This document shows, in pieces, positions 22,411 through 32,409 of a DNA stretch of 64,000 bases (position 1 is the stretch's first letter; the number at the start of each line of letters is the position of its first letter). Source of the DNA: Anaspis maculata (Eukaryota > Arthropoda > Insecta > Coleoptera > Scraptiidae). The DNA lies in the NCBI GenBank assembly GCA_949128115.1, contig OX421968.1:31028877-31092876 (forward strand), read 5' to 3'. The notes under the pieces were generated by a model. The model ran no database searches and was not told where the DNA came from. It worked only from the letters and a program-made list of their open reading frames with translations. The translations under genes and the position numbers were made by a program.

Positions 22411-22999
22411 ATAAAAGAGACCATCATTATGCATATTACTTGAATTCATTTCACTAGATCTAGATCTTCGTTTAGTTTGCTTTCATAGGGGATTAGATGT
22501 TCTAGGTTCTGGGTGCTAGATGCTCCCTACAGTATCAATACCTATTTTATCCGAATCAGAGACCCTTAATTAGTCGGAAAAGACACCTCACACGTCATAT
22601 TTATAATAACAAGAAAAAAATCAAAATTTTTGACCGCCATTTTTGAAAACCGCCGGTAAAAGGGTCAAATAGTTACCTTGAATACTTTGCATCACTTAGT
22701 GATGTTTTGCAAACCTAGATTGTGTGAGAAAGTCACTTTAAAAAGGTGTGTTGCATGCATTTCAGTTTTTCACAAATTCGGTCCTATGTTTTTCTTGAAA
22801 ATTCCATATTTTGGAAAATACGCGACTTAGAGGAAGGAACTGCGGACCAAAATGTTTCTTTGTGTCAGTAGAATCTGTGTACCAAATTTCATACTTGTAT
22901 ATAGAAATGCCGTTTTTTTCTGTGTACCGCTTGGACTAGACACCCGTGTCACTTACTGGAGCAATTTAAATATTCCGTTCCTAAAGATGACACCCCCTG

Positions 23000-24521
23000 T
23001 AAGAAAAGATTTTTGGATTTTGGACCCAAGTTTTTGCTAGGAAACCAATAATATAACTAATATATTGACAGAAATAACAATGGCCACCAAGACATACAAG
23101 ATAAAATAACAACTAATTCGAGATCTTACTTGCTTACGGAAACAGACAATGATGAAGTAAAAATAACGATACATGTAACACGTGTCGACGCACGCATGCA
23201 TTACTAAATACTGACGCAGAATTGCTCAATTGTTCGAATGGCTACCGTTTGGCGGGAAATGTAAAATTGACATAACGTTCAGCAATATACAATTTGTAAC
23301 CGCATTTTCTTGAAAAATCTATATAAAATCGAAAGTGTCATCTAATGGTAGATACAGTGTCAGCCACTGGTACATTTACCTTATTATATAATGTGAATAG
23401 TAAAAGAATTCGAAGCATCTTTCGATCGCGAGTTTTTAGGAACATTTTGGATTCACAAAGGATCTTACTCAAATGCTAATTGATCAACTGGGCTTGTGTT
23501 CATAGTTTTCGTACCACAGACGACAGAACTGATAGTGATAGGTGCGCATGTTAGAGCCAGCCACAAATTGTTTATCAAGTGTCAAACGTCATAAAAATGA
23601 CATTTTTGACAATATGAAAGATCCTTTAATACAGGACGGCTCGGCCTTTATTTAAATAACGTAAGGGAAGCCCGTATTTTATTAAAGGAATCTTTTATTT
23701 TCCTGTAAAATGCGCAGCCGTAGATGTCAAAATAAAAGGAACTTTAAGGACAGCACAAATAAGTGTTTCGATAACTCTCTAGTGCCGTTTTTAATACTGC
23801 TTGCCCTTATTTCATCTGCAATAACGCTCTATTAGATAATGCCTGAAGGGCCTGTGGGGGTTTTTTGGGGTTCCGCAAATCTCCATAAATTGACAAAACT
23901 AATGACGATTTTTGTAAAATCAAATTGTTCTCATATCCCATTCATTTATTCAGTTATGTCACTTTTTGAGCTGATCGTGTGCCTTCTAGTGGTTCTTTGA
24001 CAACGCGTCATAAAAGAAATAAAAAACTCCGGAACTCAGCGCGAAGGCAATTGGAAATTCAAGCTAATAAATAACCGCTATCCGCTGTTCTCGAGGCTGT
24101 TCTGGTGGATCCTTAAGGAATCTAAAAAACCAACAGGAAAGAGCATCATCATCAATATTTGGTTTTTGTGCTCATGATGATTTCCTTAAAGCAGGAACAA
24201 AATTGAATATATCTATTTCTCTTCCGACTTGTGTATGCGGGAATGCAGGGTCCCTCATAGACCGAGTTTTGGAGCCCCTTTTGGCCAAAAGGCTTAGTAC
24301 CTACAATTGCGGCCCAGCGAATTTGGCCAGTCCATTTTTTTTCGCATACCTACCTTTATAACAGGGCCCCCATTATATTGTGTCCGGGGCCCCATTTTTA
24401 CAAGAGACGGCACTGTTTTTGGGTGAATTCTGCAAAGAAGACAATCAAACTATAGGCTGAAGGTCACTGAGTTATCCCACTCAGTACGTTGTGTTTTGCT
24501 GAATGACATAAGATAAATATA
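23000..24521. other. Repeat-derived and intergenic sequence
   Basis: About 23640-23830 is a diverged, inverted relative of the dispersed repeat at 3405-3893 (AGAGCGTTATTGCAGATG on the minus strand, GTGCCGTTTTTAATACTGC). About 24240-24420 has GGCCC-rich words resembling a decayed hAT MITE. No gene seen. Confidence 0.4.
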
Positions 24522-25564
24522 CAGGTGTCCCGGAATAAGTGTTACAAAACTCACAGGGAGATGGAAAATTTAAAAGTAAGGGGACTTTTCTTAATAAACA
24601 TACCTACACTCTCAAACGCATAATAACGGAGACACAGGCCTTCAAAGTTGTTTTTTGAAAACAGTTTTTTTCATTACTTTTGAACCGTTCAATCGATTTT
24701 AGTCAATACAAAGTTTACTGAATCAGGTCCCTATTGAACAATAATAACGCATTTCGTTAAACATTTTCAGGGGCAAAGATAATAGGGGGTGCCCTCCCCT
24801 TTTTTCCTTTATTTTTGACCTCCTCGAATATTTTTTGAAATTGTTTCAATTTTTGAATTTTGCGTTCAATTTAAAGAAAAAACTTACACTTTCAAAATTT
24901 TGATTAGGGGCTTCGTTTTCGAGATACTTGGGATTGAAACTTAATGGAAAACATCTCGAAATCGCCACTTTCCTGGGCCTGGAAACTAAAATTCAAGAAA
25001 ACCCATGATTCGTCAACTGAAATGAGTTTTCTGGATGTTATTAAGTTAATAAACCACCATTTTCGCTGAGAAACATGGAGTTTTTCAGGAAAAACTAATT
25101 TGGGCCCTGGAAAGAGGCAATTTCGTGTTGTTTTCCAATGTTTTAAAATGTTTTAAACCCAAATATCTTGAAAATGAAGCCTCTAATCAAAATTTTACGA
25201 GTAATTTTTTTCTTAAAATTGAACGCAAAATTCAAAAATTGAAACCGTTCCAAAAATATTCAGGGGGGTTAAAAATAGGGGGAAAAGGGGAAAGGTACCC
25301 CCTATTATCTTTGCCCCTGAAAATGTCTGATGAAATTCGTTATCATTGTTCAATAAAGAGTTATCTTAGTAAACTTTGGTTTGAATTTGAATAAAATCGG
25401 TTGAGCGGTTCAAAAGTTATGCAAAAAAACTGTTTTCAAAAAACAACTTTGAAGGCCTGTATCTCCGTTATTATACGTTTCCGAGGGTATGTTTACAGAA
25501 AAGTACCCTTATTTTTCAATTTTCTATCTCCTTGTATGTTTTGTAACACTTATTCCGGGACGCA
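24522..25564. mobile_element. Palindromic CAGGTGTCCCGG element
   Basis: TA|CAGGTGTCCCGGAATAAGTG at the left is mirrored by CACTTATTCCGGGACGC|(A)TA at the right, which is slightly decayed. Arms of about 450 bp match throughout (CCTTCAAAGTTGTTTT; AATAGGGGGTG.CCTCCCC; CTCGAAATCGCCACTTT). It shares arm modules with 1288-2876. Confidence 0.75.
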
Positions 25565-25836
25565 TATTATTCATAAACAGCAGACGGATTAGCCGTTCGC
25601 CCATTTTGTGTTGGAAAGCTCGTATTGTGCCATGGTTACGACCATGGAGGTTACTTCTAACCTCCATGGATACGACAACGACCAGGGGTCCTATTCTTGA
25701 AACGGGGAACAGAGTTCACATGTGTAGTTGCTAGGCAAGGGCCAATCATAGCTCTCCTTGCATAGCAACACCGCATGAAAACTTCGTTTCCCGTTCCAAG
25801 AATAAGGCCCCTCTGGTATGAGGTAACCAACAAACG

Positions 25837-26274
25837 TCAGGAAAAAAATTGATTTTGACATGATTTTGATATAGGGTTATTGCCGTTCCAAAATTCTTCG
25901 ATAGAATCCCTTCCATCGTAATTCATGTGAAATCTCAACTCCCATTTTGTATTTCTAAGTAGGTATCTATTACAATAATAGAAAGTAGGTAGTGTGAGAA
26001 CTCTTGACACATTTGGAGCTCCCAAAAATGATTTGTAATAGAACAATAAATTAAACAGACTATTATGTTTATTGTAAATTGTAAAATACAGGAAAACGCT
26101 GGTGAGGTGAATGAATGTTAGTGCCGAGGTTAGTGCTCTTAATATTGGTGTTATGCAAACACAGGAGGCGAGGTCCTCAAGTATGGGAGCTGTTTGAGTC
26201 AAGCAAAATGAGTTCTGGGATAAGAAGGCAACAAGCGAAATCCCCAGTATGTGGAGGTTGCCTAAGGCGAACAA
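25837..26274 (-). CDS. Unrecognised hydrophobic ORF
   Basis: A 145-codon minus-strand frame (non-ATG start at 26274) with two or three hydrophobic stretches and repeated aromatic residues (VFLYFTIYNK, LFNLLFYYKSFL). It overlaps no repeat that I can pair elsewhere. A CCCAG acceptor-like site precedes it. It could be an exon of a multipass receptor or a chance frame. No family is recognised. The 25565-25836 and 26275-26334 flanks show nothing else. Confidence 0.15.
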   Translation of the reverse strand: MFALGNLHILGISLVAFLSQNSFCLTQTAPILEDLASCVCITPILRALTSALTFIHLTSVFLYFTIYNKHNSLFNLLFYYKSFLGAPNVSRVLTLPTFYYCNRYLLRNTKWELRFHMNYDGRDSIEEFWNGNNPISKSCQNQFFS

Positions 26275-26794
26275 AACTGGGACCTAAGCGTGGGCGGTAA
26301 AACCAGGAAGCGGAATGTACCTACAAATAGTGAAATATGGCAAGACTTCTAACAACATGATTAGGCACAATGGGTAGGGTGTCCCTTATATTGTCAAAAT
26401 CTCGATTTTTCCCCAAGTCACTCCAAAGTTTTTTCATTCGTTTCCATTTCCGAAAAGGAGTTTTTATGCAAAATTTCAACTTCACCAGTTGATTTTTCAC
26501 CCTGCCACAAGAGATTTCAAATTTTGTTTAAAATCAGGTAATGCGATCAACAATTTTTTTTTATATCAAGGTTATTATACTGAAAAATTGTTATAATTGT
26601 TGAATAATCAAGGTAGATAGGGTGTGTACTGATATAAAAGAATGAGATAATGGAAAAAAATATTATCGTAAAACTTAAAAAAATATTACAAGTATAAAGC
26701 ATTGAACTTACAATGTCCTTTTTCATAGAGCTTTTTAGTACTGTGAATTCCCCGACGAGAGACCTGAGATACTAATAGGTTTTGAAAGTGCAAG

Positions 26795-27545
26795 GATATG
26801 TGCAGAATTGAATTCCCTATAACATAAACAGATCGCCATGAATTGCACTGCAGAGGTTTGAGTTATTTAAGGAGGAAAATGACATTTCGGCAGGATTCAT
26901 ACTCTATATTTTGAACGAGAACTGTTACCCCCTCCCCTCAAATAACTCAAAACTCTGCAATGTAATTCATGGCGATTTTGTTCATATCATAGGGAATTCA
27001 ATTCTGCCCAGATCATCGAACTTTTGAAGATGAGTTACAATTTTTTTCGATAGTTTGAGCTATTTTCATTTTTAAAGGTGCATGCAGTGTTCTGGTCATT
27101 GGTGGACGCCGCGCCAGGCCAGCTCAGGTTCAAATCAATTTTTTATTTCGAAAAACAAAATTATTACACATTAAGCGGATGATTCTCGTGTAACAGTAGC
27201 CTCTAACAGTGAAAAAAAAAACAATTTGTCAAAATTGTCAAAAAAAAGCTGATTTCTTCAAGTTAACCAGTTGAAACTTGTTTTCATCTAAATTTATCTG
27301 ATTCATGTTCAGGAGATTGAGTTTAGTCGGAAAATATATCAAACTTGTCGTGATCGGTTCTATATGGCTAGGAAAACAAAGAGAACCACCTAGCCGAGCT
27401 AAGCCCCTCCCCCACGACACCCCTTCAACAATGATCGACATTTTTTGTGCCGAAAAGGTATCAACGGGATATGATGGATCTAATTACGACGTAATTGCAT
27501 CCAATGGATTAACGGCATACATCCCTTCCATTTCATGTTGCAATT
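26795..27545 (+). repeat. Dispersed repeat, copy 2
   Basis: Same-orientation match to 14010-14830, including part of the palindrome (GAATTGAATTCCCTATAACAT and its mirror near 26990) and the GTATCAACGGGATATGAT region. The outer left arm is missing. Confidence 0.7.
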
Positions 27546-27596
27546 TTCTAAACCTTGTGGTTTTGCTTGAAGCCCACAAAGATAATATGGTGTGTA

Positions 27597-28345
27597 CAGG
27601 GTGTTCACGATAAAATTCACCCCCCTCCAGTTGATTCCCCTTCAAGATATTTCGAAGAACTAAAAACTTTTTCTTCACGATTTTTCCCAGGGACCTTAAA
27701 TCGATCCTCTCAAAGTTTTTAATTGGTACCGTATACAGGGTGTGATATGTAACTTTTTTATTTTAAATGCAACACCCTATATTTTATTCCGTTATTTGAT
27801 TGAGTTTTTTTTTCTGATTACAAATATATATGACACTTATGATTTATTTTGACAAGTAAGTTTTCGAAAAAATAATAAAATAGGTAGTCACATAATTTTG
27901 TTTCGCGGCAAGATGGCTTTGGTTTCTACAGTTCACTTAAAAAAAAGTTATTCTTGCAGCATTTTATCTGCGGAATTCAACTTTGCATGGAAAAATGGTC
28001 CAATTCGTTCCTAATACAGGGTGTAGCGTAATTTTTAATTTTTGATTTATTTGACTACCTATTTTATATTTTTTTTGACAGCCTCTTGTCAAAGTAAATC
28101 ATTAATGTTATATATTTTTGTAATCAGAAGGAAAGGCTTCATCAAATGACGTATTAAAATATAGGGTGTTGTATTTGAAATAGAAAAGTTACATGTAACA
28201 CCCTGTATACGGTACCAATTGAAAACTTTTAGACGATCGATTCAAGATCCCTGGGAAAAATTGTTAAGAAAAAGTTTTTAGTTTTTCAAAATATCTCAAA
28301 GGGGAATCTCCTTGAGGGGGGGTGAATTTTATCGTGAACACCTTG
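27597..28345. mobile_element. Concentric palindromic CAGGGTG element
   Basis: Outer ends TA|CAGGGTGTTCACGATAAAAT and mirror (…GTGAACACCTTG|TA at 28345). An inner TA|CAGGGTGTGATATGTAAC (27736) with mirror ending at 28205|TA sits 139-140 bp in from each side, exactly at the palindromic GGTACCGTA/TACGGTACC centre of the outer element. Arms match to the apex near 27970. Confidence 0.85.
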
Positions 28346-28790
28346 TACGTAGGCCAAAACTGATAGTAATTGTCTTTGACTTGTGGAAGTGACGTTAGAA
28401 TACACAGCCCATTTTGTCTGTGACTTGTTAACGTGACGTTTGAATGCATAGTCCACTAACATAAAACAAAAAAGTATGAAATGAAGACCAATACTCATTT
28501 ATGAATACTCATGCTACCAAGTAACTTTCCAACAACATTCGAGACCTTGTGGCAGGGTGAAAACTCAACGTATCGAGTTCAAATTTTGCAGTGATACTTT
28601 AAAATTCAGAAGAATCAAAATAAAAGAAGTTCACGTGGTCCATAAAAATGTTCACTTTCAAGGGACACCCTAACAATGGGGGCAAAAGGGCTCTATATAA
28701 GACAAGAAGGCAAAATGGGACCTACTGAAGCTCTGGAAATCATAAAAAGCATAGGGAAGTTTATCAGAGCTCCAAACGACAGATGATGAC

Positions 28791-29295
28791 CAGGGGCGGA
28801 CTGGCCAAGGCCGCTAGGCCGCAATCCCGGCCTAGATTTTCGGCGAAGGGCCCCCAAAACTTCAGTCGATTAGGGGCCCTCTCAGACCAAAAGTAATTGG
28901 GTTGAAAGAATACACAAAAAATTACACGACAACAAAATGGGCCCCGAGGCCCCCTTCCTGTCATTTTTTCTTTAATAAAGGGCAGTGATATTATAGCGCA
29001 ATAGATAGATATATGTAGTTCAGCAGTAAGAATTTATAGTTTGTGACAATAAATATAGTTACAGTAGGTAGTTGCGCTTTTAAGCTGCTGAGTTTCTAAA
29101 AGATGTTTGCATGTTTTTTCCATCAGGCCCCCAGGTAGCTAGGTTTCACCAGGTAGTTGCAAATACTTTTACCAATAAAAATAATTTCAATATAAAATTT
29201 GAAAAAAGTTTTAGCCTGTGATCACCCCTCCACGTCACAGGGGGGCCCCCAAATCACATCAGCGGCCTAACTTTCAGAACCCCAGTCCGCCCCTG
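28791..29295 (+). mobile_element. hAT MITE family A, copy 3 (505 bp)
   Basis: CAGGGGCGGACTGG ends and a perfect 8-bp TSD ATGATGAC (28783-28790, 29296-29303) within the minisatellite array. Removing the element restores array sequence. Confidence 0.95.
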
Positions 29296-29463
29296 ATGAT
29301 GACAAGAAGAGGCCCGATGGGGCTCCGAATATCACATGAAGTCACAAGGTTGCTTATTACACATTGCCCAACGTGGTTGCTTACTAGGGATTTGAAAGCC
29401 TCAAGAAAATGCAAGAGGGCTCAACAGGACTTCAAAAGACATTTTAGTTCAGAAGTTTGGGTT

Positions 29464-29971
29464 TAGGACGGACGTGCACAATATTGGCGTGAGACGTAAA
29501 GACCTTCTCACGGTTCCTTCTCATTCGACAGAACAGTTCACGAGATGCTTTTCATATGATGTTGTGCGCGTCCTTAATGCCACTGAGCTTCATTTCAGGA
29601 CCATGACGGTGTCTGATTTTAAGGGAAAGGTCAAGTCTCAGTTATTATTATTGTCTCGGATGTGTGTGTGAGCGAGGTAAGCTTCAGTATGGTTGATTGG
29701 TGGGTGGGTGGACCGTCGGATTGAGTTGGTTACTATGGATTGTGGGAGTTGCAATGAGATGATTTATTTGGATATTTTGTTATGTTTTGGTTTTTTCTTT
29801 ATTTTAGGTTTTGTACAGGGTGTCGTGGAAGATCAGCTTCTTGGCTTTACAGGAAAGCTGAACGGCAGCCTATTTGCTATTTTTATAATATTTTCATTAT
29901 TTGTTTTCTATATTGTAATTGTTAGATGTGAATAGCAAATAAATAATATTTATTTATTTATTTATTTATTT
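29464..29971 (+). pseudogene. 5'-truncated LINE with (TTTA)n tail
   Basis: The plus-strand frame from about 29474 reads RRKDLLTVPSHSTEQFTRCF, SYDVVRVLNA, then FKGKVKSQLL, a typical non-LTR reverse transcriptase C-terminus, ending at the stop at 29671. A ~275 bp 3' UTR and an ATTT tandem tail (29946-29971) follow before the minisatellite resumes. Clade unresolved (CR1/Jockey-like by general form). Confidence 0.6.
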
Positions 29972-30156
29972 GGGACACAATGAGGCTCAGCATAGCTTGT
30001 ATAACTAACAACGAAATTAGGCATGGGGGCCAGTGAGGTTCTAGATAACACAAGAAGGCTAAGTAGTGCCTACTGGAAATCTGCAAGTCATTAGAAAGCA
30101 TAGAAGAACTTATAAAAGTTTCAAACGCAAGAGGAGGACACAAGGGTCAAAAAATG

Positions 30157-30412
30157 GGTAATTGTTGACGACGACTACTTCTCGACTAGCATTTTCTAAG
30201 AGTTAGGCAACCACTTAAACAGCTATATAGGACGTCTCCTTCTTGCATGTACTTACGTCGTAGGACAAGTAATGGAAAGAAGGGGCATTTTACAGTGGAA
30301 ATAGTGGTTTCCCCAGGAAACTACGGTCGACGAACGTGATGTTGTGGTGGTGTCTACCCACCGTGAAAAGTTGGTGGCTGAAGTCGAGAAGTAGTGGTCG
30401 TCAACAATTACC
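30157..30412. mobile_element. 256 bp MITE with 8-bp TSD
   Basis: Inverted ends GGTAATTGTTGACGACGAC / GTCGTCAACAATTACC continue through CTACTTCTCGAC with few mismatches. Perfect TSD AAAAAATG (30149-30156, 30413-30420). A short inverted relative (TAGTTGACGA...TCGTCAACAATT) lies near 32688-32718. The 8-bp TSD suggests hAT or P. Confidence 0.85.
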
Positions 30413-32284
30413 AAAAAATGCAAGGGGGCTCAACAGAGCTTTACAAGATATTAACGAGATAAAAGGGCTCAGCAGGGCTTCTAAGAACCGAATAAGGCAC
30501 AAGGGGACCGCCAATGAGGCTCAAAATAACATAAAGGCAAAATTGGGCCTAGTGGAATTCTGAAAGCCATAACAGAGCATGGGAGCTCATCAGATCTCTA
30601 ATAAACGACAGATGAGTACACAAGGGAGCCCGATAGGGCTCGAAATACCACATAAAGGCACAAGGACGCTCAATAGATCACTCACATGGTTGCTTACTGA
30701 AGATCTAGGAGCCACAGAAGAATTCAAAGGCTCAGTATTGCTTCAAAAAACATTTACAAAACAAAGGGGGCCCAGCAAGGCTTTGACAACGCAGTAGAGC
30801 ACAAGGGAGCACAGCGTGGCTCTGGATAACACAAGAAGGTGAAATGGAGCCTATTGAAATCCTGGAAGCGTTTAAAACCATAAGGGAGCTTATCAGAGCT
30901 CCAAAAGAGAAATGAAGACAGACAGAAAGGAGGCCCAATAGGGCTCGGACTAACACGTGAAGGCAAATGATACCTTACTAAAGCTCTGAAAGCCCCGAAA
31001 CAATGCAAAAGGGTTCAGCAGAGCTACAAAAGACATTTACGAAGCAAGGGGGCCATCAGGGCTACCTTTTAACAACGCAATAAGGCACAAGGAGGGCAAT
31101 GAGGCTCTGGATAACACAAGATAAGGGCAAAATAAGGCCCACTCCAATCCTAAAAGCCATAAAAAACAAGAGGGAGCTTACAGGGTTCCAAAACTTCCAA
31201 ACGACAGATGAGAACACGAGTGAGAACATAAGAGAGCCTGCTAGTGCTCCGAGTAACATATGAAGGCACCACAAGGTTGCCCACTATAGAGTATAGAATT
31301 TCTTTTAATTTGGAATGCTTTTCAATAACAATAACAAATTTTGGAAGGAGTTCAGCACTAAGGCCGTAGGCACTAAGGCATACAGTTCTGGAAGCCACCA
31401 AAAAAATGGAAGGGGGCTTTGCAGGGCTTCAAAGAACAATAAAGAAAAAAAGGGCCCAGTATGGCTTCTAACAACGCAATAAGGCATCAATAGGAAGAGG
31501 GCCAATGGGGCTCTTGATAACATAAGGAGGTAAAATGGGGGCTAGTGGAATCATGAAAGCCATTAAACATAAGGGAGCTTAATAGATCTCCAAACAACAG
31601 ATTAGGTCACAAGGGGGCCGACAGGGTTGCTCAATGAATCGCCGGAAACCATAAACAAATGCAAGGGGACTCCATAGAGCTTTTAACGACACTGAAGGAG
31701 GCAGAGAATTCAATAGGGCTACTAGCAACTCAAGAAGGTACAAGGGTGTGCAATGGGCTCTGAATACCATAAGAAGGCTAGATGGGGCTCACTGAAATTC
31801 TGAAAGCCTAAAAAAACAGTCTTTTTAAAGCTCCAAACGACAGATTTAGACACAAGCGGACCTAACGGAGGTTTAGCAGGACTACAGATGACAATGAAGA
31901 AAGAAAAGGATCCAATAGGGCTTCGAACACCACAAAAACGCAAAATGGGAATCACTGGGATTCGGCAAGGGAGATCAGTAGGGTTTTAAACGACATTTAC
32001 GAAACAAAAGGGCCTCGTAGAGCTCCCAAGAGCATAAAAAATTCAAATGAGGCTTACTGAAATTCTGAAAGCGAGGAAAAATGTAAAAGGCATCTTACAG
32101 CTCCAAACAAAGAATAGAAGGAGGCCTACTAGACCTCCGAAATACACAAAACGATACCTACAATGGTGCCCATTAGGGCTCTAAATTATACAAGAAAGCA
32201 TGAGAAAACTCACTGGAGCTCTAAAAGCAACAAGAAAGCACAATGGGGGCTATTAAAGTTGAGGCAAAAGGCAAAAAAAAAATT

Positions 32285-32409
32285 GTCGGCGCGACCAAAT
32301 TTTTGGGTCACGCTCCTATGTGGGCTGGTTTATGCAGAGGACGTAATAGACACTGTCGAAGATGGTCAGCATGGAACAGAGTCTATCACTACACTGCACG
32401 ATGATCACA
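32285..32409 (+). CDS. Candidate first exon of a secreted/membrane protein (third family member?)
   Basis: The frame through FWVTLLCGLVYAEDVIDTVE then TESITTLHDDHR looks like the end of a signal peptide followed by an acidic stretch. It ends in a strong donor, CACAG|GTGAGT at 32409/32410, phase 2 within an Arg codon, exactly as in exon 1 of genes 1 and 2 downstream. No ATG is visible: the upstream sequence is minisatellite, which may have replaced the true 5' end. The next exon was not found. Either a broken paralogue or chance. Confidence 0.25.

Larger units (their letters stand above)
19783..22999. mobile_element. 3.2 kb palindromic element with a captured ORF in its core
   Basis: Left arm 19783-20420 and right arm 22440-22999 are inverted copies: AAAATATGGAATTTTC, GGTCCGCAGTTC, ATGGCGTGTGAGGTGTC, GAACCTAGAAC and others. 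The right end is GACACCCCCTG|TA; the left end is diverged. The non-palindromic core holds a degraded transposon ORF and a SINE. Part of the left arm is also repeated directly at 20490-20680. Confidence 0.65.
26375..28672. mobile_element. 2.3 kb hAT-like element with TAGGGTGTCCC ends
   Basis: TAGGGTGTCCCTT / AAGGGACACCCTA ends with a perfect 8-bp TSD ACAATGGG (26367-26374 and 28673-28680). Inside the ends CACCCTGCCACAAG is mirrored by CTTGTGGCAGGGTG (26498 and 28548 regions), so arms extend over 150 bp. The 8-bp TSD and TAGGG end fit hAT. No transposase remains; the interior holds a dispersed repeat and a younger palindrome. Confidence 0.8.
26335..32270 (+). repeat. Degenerate minisatellite array (~40 bp subunits), heavily interrupted
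   Basis: Purine-rich plus-strand repeats with words CACAAGGGGGCC, AATAGGGCTC, AACACAAGAAGGC, CTGAAAGCCATAAA and AGCTCCAAACGACAGATGA recur every ~35-45 bp. The CCAAACGACAGAT word recurs near 28772, 30600, 31197, 31590, 31834 and 32103, implying longer higher-order blocks of about 250-400 bp. The array is broken by four insertions: 26375-28672, 28791-29295, 29464-29971 and 30157-30412. Open minus-strand frames within it are repeat by-products. Confidence 0.75.

Noticed and set aside
26335..32270. Minus-strand hydrophobic ORFs in the minisatellite
   Set aside because: They recur with the repeat period and carry no consistent protein signal.
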